Translations under genes and position numbers: made by a program
Notes under the pieces: generated by a model
The model's database searches: none
What the model saw: the letters and a program-made list of their open reading frames with translations, nothing else
What the model was told of the DNA's origin: nothing
Part shown: positions 21,528-38,015 of the stretch, in pieces
Layout: each line of letters opens with the position of its first letter
How positions within the stretch are numbered: position 1 is the stretch's first letter
NCBI RefSeq assembly: GCF_000143535.2
Contig: NC_037323.1
Location: 1,426,001 to 1,490,000, forward strand
From: Botrytis cinerea B05.10
Taxonomy: Eukaryota > Ascomycota > Leotiomycetes > Helotiales > Sclerotiniaceae
Direction of reading: 5' to 3'
Length of the DNA stretch: 64,000 nt

Positions 21528-24500
21528 ACACTATAATAAACTAGATAATTTGTTATAATGAATTTTATAAAATCTATTAATCAAATAAAAAAGTAATTGA
21601 ATAATTTTTTTAAAAAAAAAAAAATGAAAAGCTATTAGAATAATATAATATATAAGAATTTAATTTCAAATATAATTTTATAAAAAGTTTATAAAATTAT
21701 TTAGTAATTAAATATTATAGAATAAATAAAACAAATATATTATAAGATTCAAATAAATAGATATATATAATCAATTATAATGGATTTAAAAATTATAGGA
21801 AATTTTATTACATCAGAAACTACAAAATACTTGGAAATACTATTTCAAATAAAATAATATCTTTATCAATTATAATTAATTAATAAATAACTAACAAAAT
21901 CTAATAAAAAGATTTTACAAAAAATAATTTTAATATAAATAAATATAATCCAATATATAAAGATTATACAATTTAATATTATATTATTAAATCAATAATA
22001 AATCATTTTAGAAATATTATAGTTGAAAATATATAATTCAAAAATAAATTGAATATAAGGAATTATAATATTTGATTAATACAAAAGCAATTACAAAGAT
22101 ATATTAAAAGCATTTATAAAATATAATATATGCCAAAGAGAATTGAATATAAATAATATTGATAATATAGGATATTCAATTTAGGATCCTTTATTAAAAA
22201 TAAAAACTAATATATTTCCTTTATAAATATAAAAGTTAACAATATAATACAAAATTATAATCGAGGCAAAAAAAAAGCTTATAATATTAGAACAATATAA
22301 GAATTATAAATATGTTTTCAAAGAATTAGAGATTTATAAGGCTTTATTGGAATATAAGTTATGGGATTATAAAATAATATTGAAGAAAGACAAAATACTT
22401 ATATATACCCTAATTTATTCAATATCAATTGATAAATTAAAAAGGTTTAGAGAATATATTAATAACAATTTAATTAAGAAATGGATTAGGGAATTTATAT
22501 TTCAAATAATTAATCCAATTATATAGATATTTAAAAAGAATGAATCTAATAGATTAATTGTAAATTATAAAAAGCTTAATATATTCATTAAGAAAAATCA
22601 ATATTCACTTCTATTAATTATGAAATTAAAAGATTGATTAAACGGAACTACAATATTTACTAAAATGAATCTATATAATAATTACTATTTAATTAAAATA
22701 AAAAAAGGTGAAGAATGAAAAATCATTTTCAAAACAAGATATGGGTTATACAAATATCAAATTATATTATTCGAATTAATCAATATATTAACTACTTTTA
22801 TAAAACTTATAAACAATATATTATTATAATATTTGAATATTTGTTATATATACTATTTGAACAATATTCTAATATATTCAAATAATAAAATTCAATACAT
22901 TAAGAATATTAATAATATCTTCGAAAGTTTATTCAAGGTAGATTTATTATATAAACTAAACAAATACAAATTCTATATCAAAAAAACAAAATTTTTAAGA
23001 TTCATTATATTAAGTTAAAAATTCAAAATAAATAAAAATAAGGTTAAGGTAATATTTGAATAAAAGTAATCAATTACAATTAAAAAAATATAATTTTTTT
23101 TAAAATTTGTTAATTTTTATAAAAGATTTATTAAGGATTATTTAGAGATTATTATATTCTTAATTATATTAATTAAAAAAGATTAAGGAAGTTTTGAATA
23201 GATTATTAAAATATAAAAGTCATTTAATATACTTAAACAAATAATAATCAAAAAAATTAATATTATTGATTTTTGATTTAAAAAAAGAAATTATAATAGA
23301 AACGAACTCTTTGGATTTCATTATAAAAATAGTTTTGAATTAACTAGATTAAAATAGAAAATATTAGTCAATCATATTTTATTTCCAAAAATTATTATTA
23401 ATTGAATTAAATTATAAGATATATAATAAAGAATTATTAATAATAATCAATATATTTAAAAAATAGTGAATATATTTGAAAAGATTGAAATATATAGTAT
23501 AGATATATATAGATTATAAGAATTTGATTTATTTTATTATAATGAAATAATTAAATAGATAATAAATCAGATAGTCGGAGATTATAATTAATTATAATTT
23601 CAGAATTTTATATATTAAAGGATTAGAAAATACTAGAATCAATATTTTTAATTGAAAATTAGAATATCAAGAAAACAAAATGTATAAATTATATATTATA
23701 TTTAAAAAAGATGGTAAATCATTAGTTTATAATGTATTACAGCTTATAGTAATATATTTATTAAAAGATAATTATTTTAAAAAATAGATTCAATTATATT
23801 ATAATAAGGATACTATTGCTATATATATATACAAGATAATAGAATTAGGATTCATTATAGAAAATAATATTATATATTTTTATAGAAAAGTATATATTTT
23901 GAATTAAATGATTAAGGAATTTGTAATAGAATAATATAAGTTGCTAATATATAGATATTAAGGAATTGTAAGGATATTTATAAGAATATAGGAAATCAAT
24001 TACTTTTTATAAATGAAAACAATAATTAAAGAAATTATTGGAAATTGTAATATTTATATATAAAACAAATTATTACAATATATTTTATATAATCAACTTC
24101 AAATATTAAATATATTTTTTCAATTATAGAAATCTATTATATAGAATTTTATAATCAAATTATTATTTTCAAAAAATCTTACTATAAAAATTAAATATAA
24201 TACAATACTCAATATAATAAATAGGCTAATGAAATTTATATATATAATATTATTTAAGGAAATATGAAATACTAAACAATTAATATATATATTCCTAAAG
24301 ATTATAATAAATATATATAGAATATCAAATAAAATAATCTTAAATTGTAATAAGCTTTTTATCTTAAAATTCTGAATTACTTTATTAATATTTATAAATA
24401 TCAAAAAAAAGCTATCAATATTTTTTTATTTATAAATAAATAATTAAATAAAAAGGATTAATTAAATAATAAAAATATATTTTAAATATTATATAAATTA

Positions 24501-25205
24501 TCAATAAGATAATTGAATAGAGCTATTATCTATAATATAATTTGTATATAATACATCGAAAATGGAAATCACGAAAATCATATCAATATAAATTAATTTT
24601 GGGTTTAATCTACAAATATATAAAATCCCGATATTATAAAAAGTTAATGTCAAATCAGTAATAGTATAAATCGAACAATTGAAAGATTTTCAAAAATAAT
24701 TGGCTTTTGATTTAAAATTTATATTTTTCAAAACAATAATATATTATAATATAAAATATAATATGGAATTTATATTTAAAAAAAGAAATAAAATTTATTT
24801 GTTATAATGAAATATTGAAATCAAGAAATCAAATAATAAATTCGATTATAGGAAACTAGGATTATTCAAAATTGATAAGGTAATAGAAATGATTAATTAT
24901 TGATTGAAATTATTAGATATAATAAATATTCATTTAGTATTCTATATATTCTTATTCGAATTAGTATTATTAGAAACACCAAATGTATTATTTATAGAAA
25001 TTGAATTAGTTAATTCAAATATTATATATAATATTGAAATAATATTAAATTACAAATATATTAAAAACAAAATCAAATATTTGATTAAATAATTAGATTA
25101 TCTATATTTAGAAAATATATAGAAATTCAAAAAAGATTTCAATTATTTTGAGAAACTATAGGCATTTTATTTGAAATATTCATATTTATTAATAAAACCT
25201 TAAGA

Positions 25206-25810
25206 TCCGTTTTGAATAATTTAAATAAAAAGGAATTAAAGAAATCAAAGAAAGAAAAATCAATAAAAGTAAATATAATATTAATATTTATTATTTCTTT
25301 TTCAATATACTTTTTTTCAATCTTTTCCTTTTCTAATCTCTCCTTCTTTTTTATTTTTATTAATTTATTAAAAATTCGTAAATTATAATAAAGTATTTCA
25401 AATTCATATTTTAATAAAAAACATTTTTATTTTTATAATTATAAGATTTTAATTATAATCTTTTTCTCTTTTTAATTCAATCTTTTTTTTTATTAAAACA
25501 AACTTTTCTAATCACTTTTAAATGGATTTTAAATATTATATTTTTTGTTATTATAAATACATTCATTATATCATAAAGAATCAAAAGGTGAAATAATATA
25601 TTTGTAATTAATATATTTATATAATAAGTATAAAGACATTTCGAAACCTTTTTATTTAATAAAATAAGCAAAATGGATTTGTTCTTTTCTTTTATTAATA
25701 TTCAAAAAAGATATAATAAAGAAAAGAAATATTATAATTATTAAAATATACAAAAGGAAAAATATATTAATATAAATATTTGAAATAAATATTAAATTAA
25801 AAAGGGGATA
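25206..25810 (-). pseudogene. Relic of the antisense accessory region in the outer element
   Basis: Between the decayed end of pol (about 25205) and the 3' LTR lie about 600 bp. The inner copy has about 550 bp there, where the antisense gene begins. AT-rich decay prevents a reliable protein alignment, but conserved length and position suggest the extra region was already present in the older insertion. Confidence 0.45.
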
Positions 25811-26387
25811 ATATTATAATAGATTAATAATAGACTATAGAATTATTAATATATAAGTTATAATAATATTATAGACTTTAATAATTCAATTATAATATAT
25901 TAAAGAATATTAAGTATTCAAAAAAAGCTTTAGGTATATATATAATATTAATTATAAGATATTTTAGAAATATAGAATATAGTTTTTAGAATAATAGATT
26001 TTAGAAAATATTAAATATAATTTTGTAAACTTTTTGTAAAGTTATATTAATAAGATTTCAGGGGATTAGTTTTAAAATAAAATAATAAGTTAGAATATTA
26101 AAAATTATAAAATTAGTATTTTGTAATAGATAATTCAAGAATGATAATGTTTTAGAAGTGATTAATTGTTTTAATTGTTTAAATGAAATAAAGATTTATA
26201 TAAGAGAATGGGTTTTATTATAATATAGAATTTTATATTTAAAATAATAATTATTAGTTTTATTATTATAATTATAAGAATTGTAATTAGTTATAATCTT
26301 ATTGAATTCCTATTTAAAATCTAATTTAAAACATTTTGAAAGATTTCTAAATATTTCTACATAATCCTAGAGGCAGCTCCCATAACA
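25811..26387 (+). repeat. 3' LTR of the outer (RIP) element
   Basis: About 577 bp and collinear with 13204-13779. It is preceded by the relic polypurine tract AAAAAGGGGATAA. The last 30 bp (CCTAGAGGCAGCTCCCATAACA) are oddly less mutated than the rest. Confidence 0.85.
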
Positions 26388-26392
26388 ATTCG

Positions 26393-26616
26393 ATTGGAAC
26401 AATCCTATTCTAGTATCAGTATATTATTTATAACCAATCAAAAGGGGTTTTATAAATCTGCAAATATGAAAATAGCCTGTTATATAGATATATGATTATA
26501 TAATATATATATAGAGTACTTTTCCACTTCGTTTGCTTTTACGAATTCATTAACAATTGAATAACATAGTTTAGTATATAACTATCATTAGTCCGAAACA
26601 TTGTGGTATCATCTGA
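26393..26616. other. Short intergenic, AT-rich
   Basis: Immediate 3' flank of the halogenase gene. Nothing recognisable beyond the ATTCG duplication at its left border. Confidence 0.5.
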
Positions 26617-29402
<2,786 letters not shown>

Positions 29403-30981
29403 TTAGCTTTCTGAATGAGTGAAGTATTTATTCATGGTCTTGAAAATTGGTGCTTACAATAACAATATGAATGCTAAGAGGCTGTTTCCCCAACCATGAC
29501 CTAGTCTTTCATACATGGCCGGTGCAAACAATAGGAATGTAAATCCCGTTAAACTCCTCAAAGCATTAAGTGTAGAGATTGCAGATGCTGCATAGCGAGA
29601 ATAAGCATCTATGGTATAAGTCTGAATGCTTTGAATGCACATGATTGCCCCAGCACAAAATATGGCTATTCCAAAATTTGGAGCTATCCAATGAGTGTGA
29701 TATTGACCTGTCCAACCATAAATGAAGAGGCCGATGGGTAATAAGATAGAACCAGGGAGCATCAAAGCCACACGATATTCTGGTACACCCGTAGGTTTAT
29801 CGCCCTTGAGTCTTTTGTAGATCGAGTTATTTAATCTACCGCCAACTTGTTGAACGTCGTTAGTCAAGCGCAAAGTCATGTAGACTAGATATTTCAACAT
29901 ACCTTGAGCACCTAGAGTGAACCCGATACCAGTCGCAATGTAATTCAAACTACCAGTGCCAGTTGATTCGTGGTAGTAATTCTGCCAAAGCAATGGAAAA
30001 GTGTAAAGAACCAAAAACATTATGCCATATAGTACGGCCATGTAGACCGAGAGGAACCGGATAATGATCTGAGTGCTCATTTTGAAAGGTCGTATCATAT
30101 TTGTCTTCAACAACTTCCATTAACTTCTATCAGGGTCGTCATACTCGGTTCGAAGATTGCTATTTCCTGTTTCTTTTCGCAAAAGTTTTGCTTTCTAGGA
30201 GAGAATGCTGGGTGGTATGTTTCTGCAAGGAAACAAAGAGCAAGAATTTCAATAAATGCACTTGCTATTGACACAACCCAGAATATCCATTGCCATGATG
30301 CGTCCTCCGTGATATATCCTCCGATGATTGGACCAATTGCTGGGCCTAAAAGTGGCCCTGCGGTATATATTGCTAACGCTTGTCCGCGCTGTTCTGGCAG
30401 CCAAAGATCACTAACAAGCCCACCCCCTACGGCTAGAGGAGCAGAACCTCCGAATCCGGTGAGAAGGCGGAATGCAATGAGCTCACCGACATTTCTTGAG
30501 AACCCGCAAACGGTGTTCCACAATATGAAGAATATATTCCCAAGAAGTAATACAGGTACCCGACCGTATATCTCTGATATTGGGCTAAGAAGTAAAGGCC
30601 CGAATCCGATACCGAGTAAGAAGATAGACGAGACGAGATCGATGCTGAAGAAATCTTTTGTATGTAGAGAGGAAGCGATATACTTGGTTGAAGGTGCAAT
30701 CATAGTACCGGTTAACGGCGACAGGAGAGCAAAACAAGAGACGATGAGGGTCATTCTCCATTTTCGTCTGGTGGTCCAATTTTTGGGGTTCTGGGGATCT
30801 GTTGGTCCATCCCAGGTAACCTAAACAATGAATGTGAACAATGAATCTGGCTTATTGCAACTAGACTTACAATGTTGGTTTCCTTACAATCAGCTAGATT
30901 CTCTCCAGTGAAATTAATTGGCAAGGCAGATGTAATCTCCTTGTCGATTCCAATCGCTTTCTCTGGATCCCTCAGAGTCAT
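29403..30981 (-). pseudogene. MFS drug/polyamine-type transporter, broken
   Basis: The N-terminal exon (MTLRDPEKAIG...) splices at 30870/30820 to VTWDGP-x-DPQNPKNW, the usual start of DHA1-type fungal multidrug transporters. Membrane segments, the loop EIYGRVPVL, RLLTGFGGSAP and EQRGQALA follow. After AETYHP (about 30205) the frame slips by one base. The expected cytoplasmic loop (KAKLLRKETGN..., YDDPDRS) continues in another frame with a TAG at 30197-30195 and a TAA at 30122-30120. The second half, WQNYYHESTG to GWGNSLLAF, is well kept and includes a 57-bp in-frame intron (29902-29846), but a further TAA cuts the final helix. Only splicing the sequence does not support could rescue it. It probably served export for the neighbouring pathway before loss. 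Confidence 0.85.
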
Positions 30982-31506
30982 ACTTCACAACGATATCAAA
31001 AGACAAGGCTTCAATACAGAGAAAAATGGAAGGGAAACTTTTAATCCTGGTGTAAAAGCAATGTACTTGGCAAGTTTCCTCGTTCTATTGTGAGAATAGA
31101 GATAGCAAATAAGTCACGCAACATTCTGACTTGGTACAAATGCATTATCGCAATATTTATTTGTGTGGCACAGTGCAGCAGGGTGCAGCAGGCGCATGTT
31201 GGGTTGATGTTAGTGATGAAAGTCGGTGTCTCGGCAGATCTAGACCGAAATTTCTTCTGGATATATTTCACTATTTGATTTGCATTGATCTAAACTTGGC
31301 TGGGCATTAAATACCTACATATACCAAGGCTAGCAATTTTCTGTATGTTCTGGCAAATGATTGGCTGCTTGTTTTATCACAACACCCCCCACCATCACAA
31401 ACCTGTGAAGATTCGTGTTTTCTTAGCTATATAAGGAAGTGTAACTAGCACTAGAGTACTAGTAAGGTGTCTTACATGTGTTTTCAAAGCAATATCACAA
31501 TCAAAA
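30982..31506. other. Intergenic, no supported gene
   Basis: Lies between the transporter pseudogene start and the 3' end of the NLR gene. Contains a small GTGCAGCAGGGTGCAGCAGG direct repeat near 31172-31191. Nothing else is recognised. Confidence 0.45.
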
Positions 31507-34500
31507 TCAGCATCCCAACTTTCGAAGCACGCGAAAGAGTTTCTCCCGCTTCTGGGGGGCCTGAGGTGTCACCGGTGGCTCAATAGTCTCGACGTTGTCT
31601 ACAGCGGGATCGATCCCGCCTATGCCGCTATTTAGCCCTTTCTGCTTCTCTTGGTGATTGTTTTGGAGCTTGTCAATGACACCGCAATCCTCTTGGTGAA
31701 CGGGTGCTGGCCCAATGAGTGCTTGTTCCTGCCTATCTTCTACCTGGAGATCAATAGTCAACTTCTCCTGTTTATCCCGTTGTTGGATTATAGCCATTAT
31801 CTGCCCCTCTTTCTTATCATCCGCCTGCGTTTCAATAATATTACCCTCAACTAGAAATTCGGTCACTATTTGCGCTTCCAAGCTGTCTTCAGTTGGACGT
31901 CCAGACGTTGGATCTTCTTCTTCGTTCTCGCTGCTATCTTCTGTAAAATCAAACGGCCAGCCTTGATACATGAATAACTCCTGCTTAAAATTGACGCGTG
32001 TATTTATTTTCTTACCCCCAATTTGGATGCATGGGAATAAGCGTCTAGCCACGTCTATAAATTTGGTTTTGTTGCCTAGACAAATTAATCGTTAGCATAC
32101 TATCGAGGTAGCAATGAAATGCAAATATACTTAGCAGCTTCCCGTTCTTGGTGTAGAAGATCTTCTTTTCTTTAAAGTCAATTCCACATCCTATCACATC
32201 CCTGGTTTGATATTGCTGCATCTCATCACACAACGCGGTATCTAAATCGTACGAAGATGATGTCACTCCAGTTTCCCAGCTCCAAACCTCATCAAACCAA
32301 CGGGTCCCCCTGGGGGCAACCCCAAGTCTAAAACTTCTACTTGATGTGAGTGAAAACTATTAGTCTACAGGGCTAAGAAGACGTACTGATTCTTCCCAAA
32401 GATTTCAAGCACAGTGACCTCAAAATAGTACTTCTTTCTGCCAGCTGGGATTGGATGGTTCGCTCGTACAGGACCGTGGAAACCCAAATCGTCACCTAAG
32501 TTATAAAATTAGGCAAAGAGTCTAACTCATGATTATATTTCACTTACTGCTCTCCAAAGATGCTTCTAGACCATCTTCAGTAATCGTGATTCTCGAATTT
32601 TTGCAAGTTGGGCTCCATTTTGTCGGAGGATAACCCAATGACTGCGAGTCTATTTCCTGGCTAAATGTGCCGAGTATGTTTTGCGTATCATACTGCAATG
32701 GAAAATCAATTATATCGCGTCGTTGAAGCTGAAATGCGAGTAATAATGAGGTCCAGCCATGTGAATCTTTTTCATTTACTAGGTCTTTGTTAATGGCACG
32801 ACGAATATTGACGTTACCTTTCTCCATCACGAAGTGGATAAGATCTAGCTGCTGCTTTTTTATGTCAATCGTGGGAGACATTGAAGCGAGAATTTTTGAC
32901 ATAAGGAGCTTCATTGCGCTCTCAATCTCATCTCTATGAGTAACATCGTCTGGGTGAGTACATTTCCATGCTACAAACATCCATTCTAAAGGCGTTCTAT
33001 TATGCTTGTCCTCTAAGGTGAGGTCTGCTCCTCGACTGCACAACAGTTCCGCAGCACCTGTGTTTCCTTCCCGAGCTGCAATATGTAGAGGTGTAGCGCC
33101 CTTATCATCGCACTTGTCGATTGCTGAAGTACCACCGTCATCCAGAAGGACTCTGAGAGTTTCAACGCCACCCATAGTGACAGCACAATGCATGGGCGTG
33201 GCACCATTCTTGTCAACCGCAAGGCACATTAAGTAAATATTACCCCTAGCCAGAAGAATTTTGGTAGCCTCAACGTTGCTTTTATTTATAGCGCAATGCA
33301 ACGGTGTCGCACCTGCTTTGTCGTGCATATAGAGTGCTGAAATATCACCTTTATCAAGAAGGATCTTAACAATTTCAATGTCTCTTCTGCTGACAGCCCA
33401 GTGCATCGGCGTAGCGCCACATTCGTCAGTCTCAAGAGATATTAAAGGATCGCTAGCATCAAAAAAGGCTTTAACAATCCCTTTATGTCCATTTTTTACA
33501 GCAAGGTGAAGAGCTGTGGAGTCAAAGATACCGGGCTGTCTGCAAAGTGTTGAAACTTCTCCATTTCCAAAACCGAGTAACATTTTGACAGCGTCATCTC
33601 GGCCTTCTGCGGCAGCACGATGAAGTGGTGCCAGACTATTGAAATCACGGTTCAAAAGAAACTTTCCTTCTGGGTCCTTTTTCTTCCAGCACTTCAAGAG
33701 AAATTCGAGAATTTTGATGTCATTCAGAGCAACAGCTCGCGCGACTGTATCTTGTGATCTGCCATCTGTGATTGAGAGATCGGCCCCATGACTAACAAGG
33801 AGTTCGGCAAGTTTCATGTTACTCCTGGTGGCAGTCTGGCACCACCCTAACGCTGCAAAGAGAGCGGTGTGCCTGAAATTGTCGATGCAATTGACAATTG
33901 CAGAATTGTTGAGCAATTTTTCTGCGGCCTCAAAATTTCCAGAGAGACAGGCTTCGTATAGTGGTGTTTGCCTATTATTGTCTTGTACGTCTACATCGGC
34001 GCCCCAGGACAACAATAGCTCAATTAGCTCCGGTGGTGTTTTCTGTTGCTTGCATGCCCAGTGCAGAGGTGTTTCACCTTCCTCATCTTTCGCATTGACA
34101 TTTGCACTATTATCCAATAAAATTTTGACGACTTCAATATCACCATTTGCTGCTGCATGATGAAGGCAAGTTCTTCCCAAAGAATCAGACCCTGAAGGGT
34201 CTGCACCTGCATCTATGAGCTTTCTTGAAAGCTCTCTGTCTGCTTTACATCTTATAGCGAGTTCAAGGGGACTTTCTTGATGTATTCCAGCCCGTCGGTT
34301 AATGTTCTTTTCATCTGGCAAGAGAAGCTCTATTCCAAGAAACTCCCCAACACCGTAGCATGCTAGATGCAGTGCACTCAAACCACCCCCATCCCGCGTG
34401 TTGGCATATTTCTCTTTAGCATGTCGCTTAATTAATCCAACCAAGCCATAGTATGCGGCCACATGTAAAGGATTGATAGGATTCATTGATTGCCAAGGAG

Positions 34501-37500
34501 ATGTTCTTTTAACCCAGCTTTTGAATGTTCGACTATTGGGGTTCAAGAATTTTTCAACGTCATCGTACAGCTGAATCCATCTAAACTTCTCTTGAAGTCG
34601 TTGCTCTTCTGGCCAGGCTTTTTCTGCAGCTCTAAGATGCCCTGCCCAATTATTGACCTCGTATCTCTCTTCTAATTCTTCTGGTATATAGGTATGCTGG
34701 AATGGTTGCTTTTTGTGTTCTGCATCGTTCAAAACAACCTCCTGATTAACTTCATGCTTTTCCATATCATACCCTGAGACATCCTTTTCCACGTCACAAT
34801 ACAACTCTGGGTCTAGCTCTTCCATGTCATCTATGCCGTACTCGCTAGATGGTCTTATTACATCTTTGCCATCATCCACACCCGCTATCCATATGAATTT
34901 CTTTTGAAATGACTCGGAGTTTAAAGTTTTCATGATGTTCTCGATCATGAGTAAATTTCCGTATTTACCACCAGCTTCGAAAGCCAACGAGTCGTTATTT
35001 TTCTTTCTACACTCCTCACAGAGAGTAGTCGTGTCACGCATCTCTTCATCTTCGTAAACATAGTCACGTACTGAGTTGTGATCAAGCTCGATGCTATTAT
35101 TAGCATTTCCAAATTGAAGGAATTTTCTTCCAGCGCTTCTTAAAAGATCAATCACTTGCTGCTCAGCCATTGTGTGAAGCTCAAATATGGATACTGCCAT
35201 ACTTTCTGCTCGATTGGGTTGACCCTCAGACAATGAGCTCGTAGTGTCGCTGCCAATTGAAAGTTTATCGAATCCATCATCCTCTCGATTTACTTTCCAC
35301 TTTTGATCGTACTCTTCCGCAATAAAGTTGACATACACCTTACTTTGCGCACACACGAGCCAACGAAGAGCTATCATAATTATTTGACGATGTTCCGATT
35401 CTAGGTTTTTCAAAGCTTTTCGGTAGTAGTCCTTTAACCCATTTGGGAGGCTGGATACAATCAACTTCCGCCGCTTTTCGACACCAGGCGTCGATTTTAG
35501 TTCCTCGAGAATCAAATTTGCATCTTTTGCCTGTCAGGTTTGACAGTTCTTGAGGGGGAAAACTTACATCTAAAGCTACCATTAGCTTTCCTCTTAATAC
35601 TTTCACTCGCTTTCTTTCGCTCATCTGATCCATCCTTAAAAATATTTTCCCGGCGCAAGAAATAGTTCACATACGCCTGTATATTCTTAGCAGCAGACTC
35701 TTGTTTGTCGAGGTCAATTAACAATGCATAATTCTCCAATGCTTTGGAAATGATCGCTGTTGGACGGCTCGCTATTAAAACGTTCATAATTGAGCTACGA
35801 GCCAGGGCTATCATTGCGGATAATAGGCCTTTATCATAGTCAAGACACTCATCCAGGGCATCTAGTACTATGACAAATCTCCTCTTCAAAGCCACCACCA
35901 AGCTCTTTAACACTGGCTGTAGTATAGAATTAATTTCCAGGAGCGAGGAATCGTCCTTGGCAGCATTGTTTTTTATCTTTGATCTTGCCCTATTGAATAT
36001 ATCAATGCATGAATCCAGTTCTTGCCGCCCAAAATCACTAGATGTCAGCTTGTTACCATCAAAGACAGAATTCGGAATTTCCTTATTGAAATTTCTGAGA
36101 ACTATGATCAAAAGTTGGGATATCAAATGCAGCATTATTTTATTGCCACGTTGAGTCGTATCGTCTCCAGTTTTGCAGAAAAAGTAAAGCACTAACGGCT
36201 GGATTTCGTTTTCTGGATTGTGTTCCTCCAGGTGTTCAATGATCATCGAAACCAGAAAACTCTTTCCAACACCACTCCCGCCCTTCACCCATAATAGCTT
36301 GTTTTCTTCCTTACACTGCGACCATTCCTTGAAGTTGGCTTCGTTAATAACCCATTTGCAAGCTTTTTTGCAGCATGCTGCTTTGTTGGCTTCATGAAGT
36401 CTACCCGGATATTCTGCAGCAGCTATTGTTCCGGACCTAAGCCACACCAATTGCTTTTCGAGGCCCTTTTCGAGATCATACCCATTCTTTCTAAAGATGA
36501 TGTTGTCTAGTTGATCCGTTTTAACAGAAATGTTTTCGAGAATCTGCAGGTGTTTAGCAGTGCCGATGACTAGATCATCAAGTACCCGAAAAGCCACTTC
36601 TTGGAAAGCAATACCCGCTAACCCCAAAAGATCCTGTAGCTTTTCTTTTCCTAACTTCATTGTGCTAGTGAAATCGGTATCGTCGCCAAGCAGCCTCCAG
36701 AAGACCCGCCCTGATACAACGAAAATGAGTAATAGTCGATACTTGGGCTCAATCGTACTTTACCTATTTTACCTAGACTCCGTTCGGAATATTTCTTGGC
36801 TTGATAAGAGAGCTTTAGTACAATCTTGTAAAGCTCGATGATTGCTTGTTTGATTTCCTCCCGAAGATCAGAATCAGATTTGTTCAATTTTGAACTTGGA
36901 ATCTTTAAAAAGCGTTGTGCATAAATTTGGCATGTAAGAATTACAGTAGACATGCTATCTACTGCATCCACAAGGAACTCACATGCTTTGTGATCCTCGA
37001 CAAACCCCTACAAAATGATCAAAATCGTATTGTACTAAATGACACCCGAGAAGAGTAGACCTAATTTTACTCACCATGAAAATAAATCGGAATCCAGCCC
37101 AGGCGAGTGATATAGTCTCTGGGGCAAACTTTACAGCTGCATCTCCAACTTGCGAGATCAATTCTAATCTCTTCAGGATACTCCCCAGCTTGAGATTAAC
37201 CCCGAGAAAAAGTTCATGGTTACCATACTCCTTGTCAACCTTCTCTCTCGTAATTTTGAGTACACTTATAGTGTTCTCAATTGTCGCAGTGTCATCCCTA
37301 ATATCTTCCGCTGGTATTCCAAGATCTCCGTAGAATAGATCCTTTGCTTCCTTCCAGAGAGAATCTGTAGAAACCTTGGAGTCGGGACTCTTGGGGAGAT
37401 CTTCGGTGTTGTCATATTCGGGTAAATTTGAAGTTGGTTGAAACATCGAGTCGGGAAATTTATTAAGCTCATTTCCGGAGCTATTAGGATTCTTAAGCAC

Positions 37501-37548
37501 ATATTCATGGACGTCGCGCCTAATGTATAGCGAAGTATTTGAAGCCAT
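31507..37548 (-). CDS. NLR/STAND protein: N-terminal helical domain, NACHT, ankyrin repeats, SPRY
   Basis: Seven exons: 37548-37075, 37007 to 36773 (or 36764), 36710-35568, 35523-32548, 32495-32387, 32339-32131 and 32075-31507. They yield about 1,904 residues with exact frame closure at every junction. The first 240 residues form a helical domain of the kind found before fungal NACHT modules (LISQVGDAAVKFAPETISLAW, GFVEDHKACEFL). NACHT has Walker A GGSGVGKS (about residue 380) and Walker B VIVLDALDECLD (about 515). About twelve ankyrin repeats follow (GxTxLHxA units, about 900-1,500). The C-terminal exons encode a SPRY domain: GPVRANHPIP, YYFEVTVLE, DVIGCGIDF and FYTKNGKLL, then a charged tail. 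Such proteins are proposed non-self or cell-death receptors; ankyrin plus SPRY would be the sensing part. No lesion is seen. The intron at 35567-35524 is only 44 bp. Confidence 0.88.
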
Positions 37549-38015
37549 CGTGACTACAGACTAGCCACAAGTAAGCGATATATCAAATCTTTAGATCTGC
37601 TGTTTTTAACAGATGTCGTTAGAGATATCTAATTCTTGAATCTTTGCTATGGAATTGGAAGTCAAGAATCTTGAACAGCTCGCCACGTAGCACATGCATG
37701 TCACGCTAATTTCTCACCGGAAGTATCTACACCTATGAATACAGTGTCCACCAATAACAGTCTCGGCTTCTGCAAGCCCCGATGCAAGAGACATTACGAG
37801 CAAAGGGGCTTCCATCGCAAATCAAATTATCAACACGGCGTAGTCCAAATGCTTTACTAAAGCTCTTTCTTTATTGTAAAGTGGACAAGACAGTTATTCG
37901 GTCACGAGTTTATGTGTCTATATATTGACAGATTATGAGTCCGGGTTGGCACAAGAATAGCCAGCTGAGCTAGTGAACCCACCACTAAAGAAGTGAGCAA
38001 CTAATCACTCTGCTA
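37549..38015. other. Promoter region of the NLR gene
   Basis: No gene visible. The last 60 bp lead into the inverted-repeat element. Confidence 0.45.

Larger units (their letters stand above)
13204..26387 (+). mobile_element. Outer Gypsy retrotransposon, destroyed by RIP, interrupted by a younger copy
   Basis: The outer element begins TGTTACGACGG at 13204 and ends CCCATAACA at 26387, flanked by ATTCG duplications (13199-13203 and 26388-26392). Excluding the inner insertion (14956-21532, that is the element plus one ACACT copy) it is about 6.6 kb, close to the 6,572 bp of the inner copy. It is collinear with that copy, but almost every C and G has been lost, leaving many stops. The reverse transcriptase is still traceable at 22833-23018, where the catalytic YLDD reads YLNN. 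Orientation is plus, the same as the inner copy. It has a Boty-type U3, unlike the inner element. Confidence 0.93.

Noticed and set aside
22833..25092. Several open frames of 60-95 codons rich in Ile, Asn and Lys
   Set aside because: They are fragments of the RIP-destroyed pol of the outer element, not genes.
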